A program made the position numbers and the translations under genes. A DNA stretch of 64,000 nucleotides from Serendipita indica DSM 11827. Taxonomy: Eukaryota > Basidiomycota > Agaricomycetes > Sebacinales > Serendipitaceae. The stretch is taken from the NCBI GenBank assembly GCA_910890315.1, contig CAJVGD010000005.1:186001-250000 (forward strand). The letters are read 5' to 3'. The notes beneath the pieces are model-generated. The model did no database searches and had not been told where the DNA came from. It saw nothing but the letters and a program-made list of their open reading frames with translations. Of this stretch, positions 44,407-54,384 are shown piece after piece. How positions within the stretch are numbered: position 1 is the stretch's first letter; each line of letters starts with the position of its first letter.

Positions 44407-45189
44407 GCACGGCGGCGTGCAACAAGCTCGGGACTACGAAGAGAGACAGAAAGAGGAATGGAGAGGACGTGGACAGAAACAAGAGACGACAACTTACCAA
44501 GAGGTAGTTTTGGCCCAGTTGTTGATGGCGAGCTGAGATCGTGGAGCAGCGTCTAGTAATCCACGTCAGTGAGGATTCGAAACCAAGGACCCGACGGGCG
44601 CAATACCACCTACCTCCCCGGAACTTGGCCATGCTCTCTGCCACACTGACCGTCCAGCAGTCGCTAGGGCAATCCTCAGATTTACATAACAGACGTATTA
44701 TAAGGTTCAAATCACAGTAAACCTGGGGATAAACTGATTGCGAATGAATCAACAGAGTTGATACTCTGAGAAAAGTATATAAAATACTTTTGCCCTGGTC
44801 GGTATGCTAATCGCGTGCCTATATTTATTCAATGATTTATTGAATTAGTTACCAAGGTTGCTACATCGTCGCCCGCAAACAGGAATTTTGACGCGAGACA
44901 AACTCAACTTCCAAGCTACATTGGCGCGTGTTCACAATACGTGTGTTGAGAGGCTGCATATGAAGAGACGAAGATATTTACGTGGATTGGCCAGAAACCA
45001 GTGTTCCAAAGAGGCTACCTCTACAGTTGCTCCCGCCATGACCCGAGGCAAGAACAGGTAACTATTCTAGCTATATAAAAGCCTATATCCTCTAGTTGAC
45101 CATGTATAGACGCAATGCGACTGCCTTCTCCTCTGGTGATGACGCGGATACGGTGAATTCTAATATAAAATAAGGTTTGAGCTTTGTAT
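44407..45189. other. Upstream region of UVDE and 3' side of the F-box array
   Basis: About 780 bases. On the minus strand two small pieces look exon-like: MAKFRGD joined over a 65-nt GT-AG intron to AAPRSQLAINNWAKTTS (44630-44515). They do not join the UVDE frame with the obvious splice sites, so they are either an upstream short frame or a separate small gene. The remainder up to 45189 is AT-rich with nothing supported. Confidence 0.35.
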
Positions 45190-46638
45190 TCAAGTAAGGG
45201 AGCTAAAGGCACGTATCACTTGTTCATCATCAAGTGCCTCTCGTAGACAGCGAGCCTCGTAGGAATCAAGGCCGTTCCCATCTGGGTCGACAAAGTCTAC
45301 GCCCAGGGTTGTCATCAGCTCCAAAGATCTCCTAAGATCATTATACGTGCCCTCGACGTACTGACACTGAGTGATAGGCAGCCGTATAGACTCCCATGTT
45401 TGTGCCATTGTAAAATCAATATTTGGGAGGATGGATTGGCACTGACTGAAGGCTTGAATAACGTGCATATTGGTATACCGGCTGATATGAGGATACTGAA
45501 GGCCCATGGTGAGGCGCCGAGGTATCGTCTCTGTTCCAATTATCTCTTTGGACGTATTGGTCGATGTTCGCGTCCAAAGAGTACCCACAGAGGAAAATGC
45601 ATCCACCAGCATATCGATATCGCCCGCCACATATAGTTGAAGTGAGCAAAAGCGCTGCCAGTCATCGGATGTCGGAAGCTTCCCACCAAGATGTGACACA
45701 TGGAGCTCTACAAGCTGGCTACTGTGAGCTCGTATGAGACCGAGCACATCGTTCTCGGAGAATTTCCCAATAGAATTTACATGGAGAAAGGCAAGCTTAG
45801 GAAACCTCCAAGTTAGAACCGACCTATTTGTCCCGGATTCTGCGAGTTCTACATCCGACAGGTTCCGGAAGAGGGTGATATTCAGATAACGAAGCTGCAG
45901 TAATGTGAAATATCGTATTGTTTCCTGGATAGATACAGGACGCCAAAGCGACAAGGACAGTGCGAGTAACCCAGAAAAGATTGGGTGACATAACATCTGG
46001 ATAGCATTTGGTACCCGAGAAGTAGACCATGTAAATGCAAGCATGGGTGTTGCCGGGCTGTATGTGGACGGAAGATGGATGTCAAAGTCATACACGACAG
46101 TAATTGGAGCCAGTGGGAACTCCTTGTCGAATCCGAGCACTTGGTTCTCAGAAAGTTGATTATAGATTTTCCCGTTGGCCTCGTGGTAAGACTTGACGGG
46201 ATCTTTATGAAGGGGATAAAACCCACTGGAAAGATAGTATATAGCTTTTGCTTGGGGTTTTGAACAGCCAGGAGGCCAGTCAATCTCGTCCGAATGGCTC
46301 ATCAGAACGGCGTCGTCCAGGTCATCAGCGAGCATCTTCCATGTATGGCATACACGACGCAGGACACTTCGAATCTGCTCTTTCTTGCGATATATGCGTG
46401 CAGCGTCTCCCCTATGGAGGGAGATACAGTGAGCGTAGCTGGAGAATGAGTCTCGTGACAAGTTTGTAATTGATGGCCCAAGGTAGAGTCGAAAAATTTG
46501 AAGCCAGAGCTCGACAGGAAGTGATGGCAACTGCCTTGCAGGCTTGAAGAAGTGATCCGCAAGTAGCCAAACGGTATCGCCTCGTTGATAATCAAGATTA
46601 TGGCTACCTTCGTTTTCCGAGGGAGTTGGTAGAGCCAT
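45190..46638 (-). CDS. Interrupted-F-box family protein, array copy 1 (482 aa)
   Basis: Open from ATG 46638 (MALPTPSENEGSHNLDY); the longer frame upstream has no ATG. F-box halves LPSLPVELWLQIFRLYLGPS and SVLRRVCHTWKMLADDLDDA flank the family insert. Later blocks: DWPPGCSKPQAKAIYYLSSG, EFPLAPITVVYDFDIH, LLQLRYLNITLFRNL, WRFPKLAFLHVNSIGKF, RAHSSQLVELHVSHLGG and VDPDGNGLDSYEARCLREAL at the end. It is intact and nearly identical to array copy 3 over its N-terminal two thirds, but differs sharply after about 45,650. An SCF adaptor role is inferred. Confidence 0.78.
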   Translation of the reverse strand: MALPTPSENEGSHNLDYQRGDTVWLLADHFFKPARQLPSLPVELWLQIFRLYLGPSITNLSRDSFSSYAHCISLHRGDAARIYRKKEQIRSVLRRVCHTWKMLADDLDDAVLMSHSDEIDWPPGCSKPQAKAIYYLSSGFYPLHKDPVKSYHEANGKIYNQLSENQVLGFDKEFPLAPITVVYDFDIHLPSTYSPATPMLAFTWSTSRVPNAIQMLCHPIFSGLLALSLSLWRPVSIQETIRYFTLLQLRYLNITLFRNLSDVELAESGTNRSVLTWRFPKLAFLHVNSIGKFSENDVLGLIRAHSSQLVELHVSHLGGKLPTSDDWQRFCSLQLYVAGDIDMLVDAFSSVGTLWTRTSTNTSKEIIGTETIPRRLTMGLQYPHISRYTNMHVIQAFSQCQSILPNIDFTMAQTWESIRLPITQCQYVEGTYNDLRRSLELMTTLGVDFVDPDGNGLDSYEARCLREALDDEQVIRAFSSLT

Positions 46639-47890
46639 GACTTCTTTGATGCAGGAATATTGTCTTGCGACAAACAGTGGCCGAGAATCAGTAGTGGTAG
46701 AGAACAAGTTCGGCTCGACCACATCCCAAGTCGTTGATTCTTGACAAGTAAATGGCCACAAACATCACATAAGGCTTCATCTATGCAATCAGGGCAACCT
46801 CAGACGGCCTATAGACTTCTAGTAAGACCTAGGCTTGGCTCTGGGACCATCTTTATTCATCAGTAACATGAGTAGAACACGCATTCCCCCAATAACTGCC
46901 TTTATATTTCATCTTTGGGGCAGATGACAGGCACCGTGATGCAGTTTAGAGTCCCTTGTTGCTCAATCCACACTAAATACATTCCAACTCGTAAGTCAAC
47001 TCATTTAAATGGGTATGAATGATCGGTTTGTCTTCAATTGAGGGAGATTTTATTCCCTTCCACCTTGCAGGAGCTCTGGTGGCCCACGTTGGACCGCACT
47101 CTTCAGACAGCGGGCCTCATAGGAGTCAAGGCCATTTCCGGCTGGATCAACAAAGTCAACCCCCAGGCTTTCCATCAGCTCCAATGATTCTCTGAGAGCG
47201 CTATACGTGTCGTGGCGGTACTCGGACTCGGTAAGAGTTGTTTGTATGGAGTCCCATGTCTGTGACACTGCGAAATCAAGAAAGGGAAGAATGGACTGGG
47301 ATCCCTCGAACTCTTGAATAATGTGCGCCTTTGTATACCGGGTGCTCCGGGGATACTGAAGACTCATCGTGAGGCGTCGAGGTGTCGTCTCGGCTATCAT
47401 TGTCTCATTGGACATACTGTTCGATTTACGCGTCCAGAGAGTGCCCACGGAGGAAAGTGCGTCAGCCAGCATGTCGAGGCTGTTCACCACGAATAGCTGG
47501 AGCGAGCAAAAACTCCACCAGTCATCGGATGTTGGAAACTCCGCACCAAGACTTGAAGCGTGGAGTTCTACAAGTTGTCTACTATGAGCTCGTAGGAGAC
47601 CAAGAACCTCCTTTTTGGGATGTTCTCCAAGACCTTCCACTCGGAGAAGGGTAAGCATAGGAAAACGCCAAGATGAAACCGTCCCAACAGCCGGCACTCC
47701 CATGAACGGCGTGTAGAGTATGATATCCAGGTAGCGAAGCTGCGGCAATGTGAAATCTCGCATCACCTCTTGGTGAGATACCGTATGCCGGAGCACCAAA
47801 GAAAGTGCAAGTAACCCAGAAAATACTGGGTGATATAACGTCTGGATGACATCTTGGACGCGAGAAGTTATCCATCGAAATGCTAGAGGG
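45650..47890 (-). repeat. Duplicated block, left copy (matches 49340-51580)
   Basis: Start codon 46638 matches 50326, and stop 47050 matches 50738: both are offset by exactly 3,688 bases. Spacer and coding sequence between are nearly identical. The ends of the match fall inside coding regions of copy 1/copy 3 (left) and copy 2/copy 4 (right). Confidence 0.75.
46862..47040 (-). promoter_or_regulatory. Conserved upstream module of array copy 1
   Basis: Shared, in decreasing similarity, with the regions before copies 3, 2, 4 and 5. On the gene strand it carries a TATAAA-type element (AAATATAAAGGC) about 260 bases before the start codon. It is probably the core promoter with flanks. Confidence 0.5.
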
Positions 47891-48437
47891 GATTTACATG
47901 GCTGTAAGCGGGCGGAAGTTGGATTGCATAGTCATACACGATAGTAATGGGAGCCAGTGGAACCTTCTCACCGAATTGAAGCACTTTGTTCTCGGAGGAT
48001 GGTTGATAAAATGTACCCTTGGCCTCGCGGTAAGCTTTGACGGGATCTCTCGCGTCGTATTGTTGAAATCTGTCGGAAGTATAGTATATAGCTTTTGCTT
48101 GGGGCTTTGAACGACCAGGAGGCCAGTCAAACTCGTCCAAATTGCTCATCACAATGGCATCGTCTAGCTCATTAGATAGCGTCTTCCATGTGCGGCACAC
48201 GCAACGCAGAATGGCTCGCATATGCTCCTTCTTGCGATATATGCGCGCAACTTCTCCGCTGTTCAGGCGGACACATTGGCCATAGCCATAAAGTGAGTTT
48301 TGTGGCAAATTTGTGATCGATGGTCCGAGATAGAGTCGAAAGATTTGACGCCATAGCTCGACGGGAAGGGATGGCACCTGCCTTGCTGCAGGATGCAACT
48401 GAAAATTTTGATTGTCAAGGCCGGCGGATTTGTCCAT
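47050..48437 (-). CDS. Interrupted-F-box family protein, array copy 2, mosaic with one frame break
   Basis: ATG 48437 (MDKSAGLDNQNFQLHP). The 5' half (to about 47,893) matches array copy 5, including the 180 bases before the ATG. The 3' half (MRDFTLPQLRYLDI ... GPPELLQGGRE) matches array copy 4 almost exactly. At the join the frame breaks. Copy 5 reads AATCCCCTTCTAGCA and copy 4 CATCCCCCTCTAGCA, whereas this copy has AATCCCCTCTAGCA, one base short (plus strand 47885-47891). With one more base it would encode about 462 residues in the family pattern. It is either a recombinant gene killed at its junction or an assembly error. F-box halves VPSLPVELWRQIFRLYLGPS and AILRCVCRTWKTLSNELDDA are intact. 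Confidence 0.7.
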
Positions 48438-48622
48438 CCACTGTCAAGAGTCTATCAGAGGTGAAGGCAAACCAGGTGAGGAGAGCGTTCACCTTGGAAG
48501 ATCTCGGCGATATAGATAAGCAGTGGTGGAAACCAAGTTTGATCTCTACCAGATCTATTTAGACAGACATATCACAGCCTATTTTGATCTATAGATCTCA
48601 CTATTCTTCGAAATTCGGACTC
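47895..48622 (-). repeat. Duplicated 5' segment shared by copies 2 and 5 (matches ~53390-54121)
   Basis: Start codons 48437 and 53935 are 5,498 bases apart, and the match continues upstream of both to CGAAATTCGGACTC with the same offset within a base. It includes the first half of the gene and about 185 upstream bases. Confidence 0.65.
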
Positions 48623-48699
48623 CTTCCGGCGTATCACGGTCGTCCAGTTGAACCAGGATGACTCGGTTTTTGTGACCGTTTCCATCAGCCTTGCAACCG

Positions 48700-48840
48700 A
48701 CACACATGAAGCACGCATTCACACGAGTGGTGCCTTTAAATACTCAAATAGTAAGGCAGGTGGCAGGCACTCCGATGCGGCTTACAGTCCTTGTTGCTAG
48801 TTATATCTTAAATACATTCTAATCCGTGATTCGACTCATG
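48700..48840 (-). promoter_or_regulatory. Conserved upstream module of array copy 2
   Basis: A diverged version of the module at 46862-47040 (shared CACGCATT, TTTAAATACTC, GGCAGGCAC, CCTTGTTGCT, AATACATTC), about 270 bases before copy 2. Confidence 0.45.
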
Positions 48841-48867
48841 TTGTAGAGAATGGAAGTCACCATCAAG

Positions 48868-50326
48868 TCAAGGAGGGTGTAAATGGCGCCACCGCTGAGG
48901 TTTGAGGACGGACTTTTCAACTGCGTCCTTCAGGCGGCGAGCCTTGTAGGAACCAAGGCCATTTCGGTCTGAGTCGATAAAGTCGAATCCTAGGCTTTCC
49001 ATCAATTTCAAGGCCTTTAGAATAGCCATATGTGGATTCCCGAGAGAGGTGGACTGAATGAGAGATGTCCGTATGAAATGCCATGTTTGTGACGTTGTGA
49101 AATCGATATTTGGGAGGATGAATCGACACTGTCTGAATGTTTCGAGAACATGCATCTCGGTAGGCGGGCCAATATGGGGATACTCAAGGCACGTGGTGAG
49201 GCGGCGAGATACCATCCCAAATATCTCTCTCTTCTTTGGACGCCTCGGCTGATTTCTGCGTCCAGAGAGTACTCGCAGAGGAGAGTGCTGTAGCCAATAG
49301 ATTGAGCGAGTTCACCACGAGTAACCTGAGTGAGCAAAAGCTCTGCCAGTCCTCGGAGGTCGGAAGCTTCCCACCAAGATGTGACGCATGGAGCTCTACA
49401 AGCTGGCGACTGTGAGCTCGTATGAGACCGAGCACATCGTTCTCGGAGAATTTCCCAATAGAATTTACATGGAGAAAGGCAAGCTTAGGAAACCTCCAAG
49501 TTAGAAACGATCCATTTGTCCCGGATTCTGCGAGTTCTACATCCTACAGGTTCCGGAAGAGGGTGATATTCAGATAACGAAGCTGCGGTAATGTGAAATA
49601 TCGTATTGCTTCCTGGATAGATACCGGACGCGAAAGCGACAAGGACAATACGAGTAACCCAGAAAAGATTGGGCGACATAACATCTGGATAGCATTTGGT
49701 ACCCGAGAAGTAGACCATGTAAATGCAAGCAGGGGTGTTGCCGGGCTGTATGTGGAAGGAGGATGGATGTCAAAGTCATATACGACAGTAATTGGAGCCA
49801 GTGGGAACTCCTTGTCGAATCGGAGCACTTGGTTCTCAGAAAGTTAATTATAGATTTTCCCGTTGGCCTCGCGGTAAGACTTGACGGGATCTTTATGAAG
49901 AGGATAAAACCCACTGGAAAGATAGTATATAGCTTTTGCTTGGGGTTTTGAACGGCCAGGAGGCCAATCAATCTCGTCCAAATGGCTCATCAGAACGGCG
50001 TCGTCCAGGTCATCAGCGAGCATCTTCCATGCATGGCATACACGACGCAGGACACTTCGAATCTGCTCTTTCTTGCGATATATGCGTGCAGCGTCTCCCC
50101 TATGGAGGAAGATGCAGTGAGCGTAGCTGGAGAATGAGTCTCGTGACAAGTTTGTAATTGATGGCCCAAGATGGAGTCGAAAAATTTGAAGCCAGAGCTC
50201 GACAAGAAGTGATGGCAACTGCCTTGCAGGCTTGAAGAAGTGATCCGCAAGTAGCCAAACGGTATCGCCTCGTTGATAATCAAGATTATGGCTACCTTCG
50301 TTTTCCGAGGGAGTTGGTAGAGCCAT
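48868..50326 (-). pseudogene. Interrupted-F-box family, array copy 3, broken
   Basis: The ATG at 50326 and first ~195 codons are almost identical to copy 1. Then a stop replaces Gln in the KIYNQLSENQ motif (CAA to TAA, near 49,846), and a second stop replaces Ser in FRNLSDVELAE (TCG to TAG, near 49,544). A frame change lies near 49,215, where GISPPHHVP must give way to MVSRRLTTCLEYPH. From about 49,340 to the end the sequence no longer follows copy 1. It comes from another, more diverged relative (AILKALKLMESLGFDFIDSD), so this copy is also a recombinant. At least three breaks make it a pseudogene, and its closeness to copy 1 says the loss is recent. Confidence 0.82.
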
Positions 50327-51580
50327 GACTTCTTTGATGCAGGAATATTGTCTTGCGACAAACAGTGGCCGAGAATCAGTAGTGGTAGAGAACAAGTTCG
50401 GCTCGACCACATCCCAAGTCGTTGATTCTTGACAAGTAAATGGCCACAAAACATCACATAAGACTTCATTTATGCAATCAGGGCAACCTCAGACGGCCTA
50501 TAGACTTCTAGTAAGACCTAGGCTTGGCTCTGGGACCATCTTTATTCATCAGTAACATGAGTAGAACACGCATTCCCCCAATAAATACTTTTATATTTCA
50601 TCTTTGGGGCAGATGACAGGCACCATGATGCAGTTTAGAGTCCCTTGTTGCTCAATCCACGCTAAATACATTCCAACTCGTAAGTCAACTCATTTAAATG
50701 GGTATGAATGATCGGTTTGTATTCAACTGAGGAGATTTTATTCCCTTCCACCTTGCAGGATCTCTGGTGGCCCACGTTGGACCGCACTCTTCAGACAACG
50801 GGCCTCATAGGAGTCAAGGCCATTTCCGGCTGGATCAACAAAGTCAACCCCCAGGCTTTCCATCAACTCCAATGATTCTTTGAGAGCGCTATACGTGTCG
50901 TGGCGGTACTCGGACTCGGTAAGAGTTGTTTGTATGGAGTCCCACGTCTGTGACACTGCGAAATCAAGAAAGGGAAGAATGGACTGGGATCCCTCGAACT
51001 CTTGAATAATGTGCGCATTTGTATACCGGGTGATCCGGGGATACTGAAGACTCATCGTGAGGCGTCGAGGTGTCGTCTCGACTATCATTGTCTCATTGGA
51101 CATACTGTTCGATTTCCGCGTCCAGAGAGTGCCTACGGAGGAAAGTGCGTCAGCCAGCATGTCGAGGCTGTTCACCACGAATAGCTGGAGCGAGCAAAAA
51201 CTCCACCAGTCTTCAGATGTCGGAAACTCCGCACCAAGATCTGAAGCGTGGAGTTCTACAAGTTGTCTACTATGAGCTCGTATGAGCCCAGGAACCTCCT
51301 TTTTGGGATGCTCTCCAAGACCTTCCACTCGGAGAAGGGTAAGCATAGGAAACCGCCAAGATGAAACCGTCCCAACAGTCGGCACTCCCACGAATGACGG
51401 GTGCGTGTAGAGCGTGATATCCAGGTAGCGAAGCTGCGGCAACGTGAAATCTCGCATCGCCTCTTGGTCAGATACCGTATGCCGGAGCACCAAAGAAAGT
51501 GCAAGTAACCCAGAAAATACTGGGTGATATAACGTCTGGATGACATCTTGGACGCGAGAAGTCATCCATCGAAATGCTAG
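49340..51580 (-). repeat. Duplicated block, right copy (matches 45650-47890)
   Basis: Covers the 5' two thirds of copy 3, the spacer, and the 3' half of copy 4. Small differences (for example AACTGCCTTT against AAATACTTTT in the spacer) show it is recent but not the same read. Confidence 0.75.
50551..50737 (-). promoter_or_regulatory. Conserved upstream module of array copy 3
   Basis: Nearly identical to 46862-47040, with AAATATAAAAGT on the gene strand about 260 bases before ATG 50326. The copy 3 pseudogene therefore still has its promoter. Confidence 0.5.
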
Positions 51581-52177
51581 AGGGGGATGTACAGGGCTGT
51601 AGGTGGGCGGGAGTTGGATTGCATAGGCATACACGATAGTAATGGGAGCCAGTGGGACCTTATCACCGAATTGAAGCACTTTGTTCCCGGAGGATCCTTT
51701 ATAACTTTTAACGTTGGCGTCGCGGTAAGTTTTGACTGGATCTTTCTTCTGATGTTGAAGCTCGTGGGAAAAATAGTATATAGCTTTTGCTTGGAGTTTT
51801 GAACGGCCAGGAGGCCAGTCAAACTCGTCCAAATGGCTCATTAGAACGGCGTCATCCAGATTATCAGAGAGAGTCTTCCATGTACGGCAGACACAACGCA
51901 GCACTGCTCGCATCTGCTCCTTCTCGCGATATATGCGCCCAGCTTCTCCACTATGGAGGGAGATACAGCGAGCATAGCCATATAGTGAGCTTTGTGGCAA
52001 ACTTGTGATTGATGGCCCAAGATACAGCTGAAATATTCGATGCCAGATCTCGACCGGAAGTAAGGGCAACTTGCTTGCGGGGTTGATAAGTCGATGCGCC
52101 GGTGGCTGAACACTATCGCCTGGTTGATACTCAAGATTATGGCTGCGTTCGTTTCCTGGGAGATTCAATAGAGCCAT
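50738..52177 (-). CDS. Interrupted-F-box family protein, array copy 4 (479 aa), intact
   Basis: Start at ATG 52177 (MALLNLPGNERSHNLEYQ); the frame upstream begins with a TTG. F-box halves LPLLPVEIWHRIFQLYLGPS and AVLRCVCRTWKTLSDNLDDA enclose the insert (LPQSSLYGYARCISLHSGEA). Then DWPPGRSKLQAKAIYYFSHE, VPLAPITIVYAYAIQLPPTY, HPVFSGLLALSLVLRHT, FTLPQLRYLDITLY, WRFPMLTLLRVEGLGEHPKK, RAHSRQLVELHASDLGAEFP and a VDPAGNGLDSYEARCLKSAV end. It is the best-preserved member of the copy 2/4/5 subgroup. Its 5' third has no close match elsewhere in the window. Confidence 0.8.
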   Translation of the reverse strand: MALLNLPGNERSHNLEYQPGDSVQPPAHRLINPASKLPLLPVEIWHRIFQLYLGPSITSLPQSSLYGYARCISLHSGEAGRIYREKEQMRAVLRCVCRTWKTLSDNLDDAVLMSHLDEFDWPPGRSKLQAKAIYYFSHELQHQKKDPVKTYRDANVKSYKGSSGNKVLQFGDKVPLAPITIVYAYAIQLPPTYSPVHPPLAFRWMTSRVQDVIQTLYHPVFSGLLALSLVLRHTVSDQEAMRDFTLPQLRYLDITLYTHPSFVGVPTVGTVSSWRFPMLTLLRVEGLGEHPKKEVPGLIRAHSRQLVELHASDLGAEFPTSEDWWSFCSLQLFVVNSLDMLADALSSVGTLWTRKSNSMSNETMIVETTPRRLTMSLQYPRITRYTNAHIIQEFEGSQSILPFLDFAVSQTWDSIQTTLTESEYRHDTYSALKESLELMESLGVDFVDPAGNGLDSYEARCLKSAVQRGPPEILQGGRE

Positions 52178-52383
52178 GGATCCGTTGATGCGATAATGTT
52201 TGTAGCCTGCAACAGCAGAAATGGCCAAGGCTCAGTCCTGGCCAAGACCAAGTTCCACGACCCACATTCCAACTCCTTCACCTTGAAAAACCTATCACAG
52301 CAAATATAATCTACAAAACGCAATATTTATAAAATAAGAGCAACCTCTAACGGCTTACGCTCGTCAACCACCTCCAGCAGTCC

Positions 52384-52500
52384 CCTAAATAGAACACGCA
52401 TTTGCACATATCCCACCTTATTCAACCTTGAGGCAAACGATAGGCGCCATGATGCGGATACAAAGTCTTTGCCGCTGATTCTATTTCAACTACAATCCTC
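52384..52500 (-). promoter_or_regulatory. Conserved upstream module of array copy 4, diverged
   Basis: Shares AGAACACGCATT, CACCTTATTCAACCTTGAGGC and GGCGCCATGATGCGG-like words with the other modules; about 210-320 bases before ATG 52177. Confidence 0.4.
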
Positions 52501-52526
52501 GATAGGTTTGGGGAATGAGTCTGCAT

Positions 52527-53935
52527 TCAATATAGGGAAGATTCACCGCAAAACCCGTCTTGTAGCGGCTCTGGAGACATCAGTTCGACTGTACTTTTCA
52601 AACAGCGGGCCTCATAGGAATCAATGCCATTCCCGGCTGGATCGACGAAGTCAATTCGCAGGTTTTCCATCAACCCCAACGATTCCCTGAGATTCTTACG
52701 CGCCTCAGTGTGGTAGTCGGACTCGGTAAGTGTCGTTTGTATGGAGTCCCATGTCCGTGACACTGTAAAATCGAGAAAGGGAAGAACAGACTGGGATTGC
52801 TCGAACACTCGAATAATGTGTACCTTCGTATGCCGAGTGATCATGGGATACTGAAGACCCATAGTGAGGCGTTGAGATGCCGTCTCAACTATCATCGTCT
52901 CATTGGACGTATTGGTCGATTTCCGCGTCCAGAGAGTGCCCACGGAGGAAAGCACGTCAGCCAGCATGTCGAGGTTATTCATCACGAATAGCTGGAGCGA
53001 GCAAAAACTCCACCAGTCATCGGATGTCGGAAACTCCACACCGAGATCCAACGCATGGAGTTCTACAAGCTGGTTACTATGAGCTCGTATGAGACCAAGA
53101 ACCTCCTTTTTGGCATATTCTCCAATAGCATCCACTCGGAGAAACGCAAGCATAGGAAAACACCAAGATGAAACCGTCCCATAAGCCGGCACTCCTGCTG
53201 AAAAAAGGCTATTGTAGAGTGTGATATCCAGATAGCGGAGCTGCGGCAATGTGAAATCTCGCGTCACCTCCGGGTCAGATGCCGTATACCCAAAAATCAA
53301 GGAAAGGGCAAGCAATCTAGAAAATACTGGGTGATATAACGTCTGGGTAGTATCTGAGACCTAAGAAGGCGACCACCTAAATGCTAGAAGGGGATTTATC
53401 GGGCTGTAGGTCGAGAATATGGATCGCATAGTCATACACAATGGTAATGGGAGCCAGTGGGACCTTTTCACCGAATTGAAGCACGTACTTTCCCCGGAGT
53501 TCTTTGAATTTTACCCTTGGCCTCGCGGTAAGCTTTGAGGGGATGTCTTGTGTCGTAATATTGAAGGTCGTCGGAAATATAGTATATGGCTTTTGCTTGG
53601 GGCTTTGAACGACCAGGAGGCCAGTCAAACTCGTCCAAATTACTCATCACAATGGCATCGTCTAGCTCATCAGATATCGTCTTCCATATACGGCACACGC
53701 AACGCAGAATGGCTCGCGTCTGCTCCTTCTTGCGATATATGTGCGCAACTTCTCCACTATTGAGGGAGACACATTGGCCATAGCCATAAAGTGAGTTTTG
53801 TGGCAAATTTGTGATCGATGGTCTGAGATAGAGTCGAAAGATTTGACGCCATAGCTCGACGGGAAGGGATGGCAATTGCCTTGCTGCAGGATGCAGCCGA
53901 AAATTTTGATTGTCGAGACCGCCAGATTTGTCCAT
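52527..53935 (-). pseudogene. Interrupted-F-box family, array copy 5, broken
   Basis: ATG 53935 (MDKSGGLDNQNFRLHP) opens 155 codons with both F-box halves. The frame is lost near 53,490, where copy 2 has QPSSENKVLQFG and this copy has an altered stretch. It resumes in another frame (VLQFGEKVPLAPITIVYDYA), is damaged again near 53,400-53,320 (a stop follows AFRWSPS), and then runs open from 53,315 (MLALSLIFGYTASDPEVTRD) to the stop at 52527 with family motifs to the end. At least three breaks. Confidence 0.8.
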
Positions 53936-54384
53936 CCACTGTCAAGAGTCTATCAGAGGTGAAGGCAAACCAGGTGAGGAGAGCGTTCACCTTGGAAAAT
54001 CTCGGCGAAATAGATGAGCAGTGGTGGAAACCAAGTTTGATCTCTACCAGATCTATTTAGACAGACATATCACAGCCTATTTTGATCTATAGATCTCACT
54101 ATTCTTCGAAATTCGGACTCCATCCGCTGTCGAGAGCTTCTCAGACGTGAAAATAAAACAGATTAGGAGACGTTTACATAGGAAGATTTCGACTATACAG
54201 AGGTTCAGTGGTGGACACTAACTTTGATCTCAACCACTCCGGTCTCATTGCCCTTGACGGACATACTGAGGTAAATTTTGATCTACAAATTTGACTATCC
54301 ATTAAAATTAGGGCTCTCTCTGACGGCTCACGGTCATCCAGCTAAACCACGGCTCGTCGTCTCTATCAACCATGCAGCCAACGC

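Noticed and set aside
44565-44650. tRNA-like element on the minus strand: 7-bp acceptor-type stem (GTCAGTG/CACTGAC), CCCGTCGGG hairpin and TTTCGAATCC
   Set aside because: The T-arm cannot pair (GGTTTCGAATCC has an extra T and the stem fails), the D-arm lacks the usual GG, and there is no T-run terminator. The region is better read as an intron and flanks of a small spliced frame.
44858-45061. Plus-strand frame of 67 codons near the end of the array
   Set aside because: No domain, no splice partner, non-ATG start, AT-rich surroundings.
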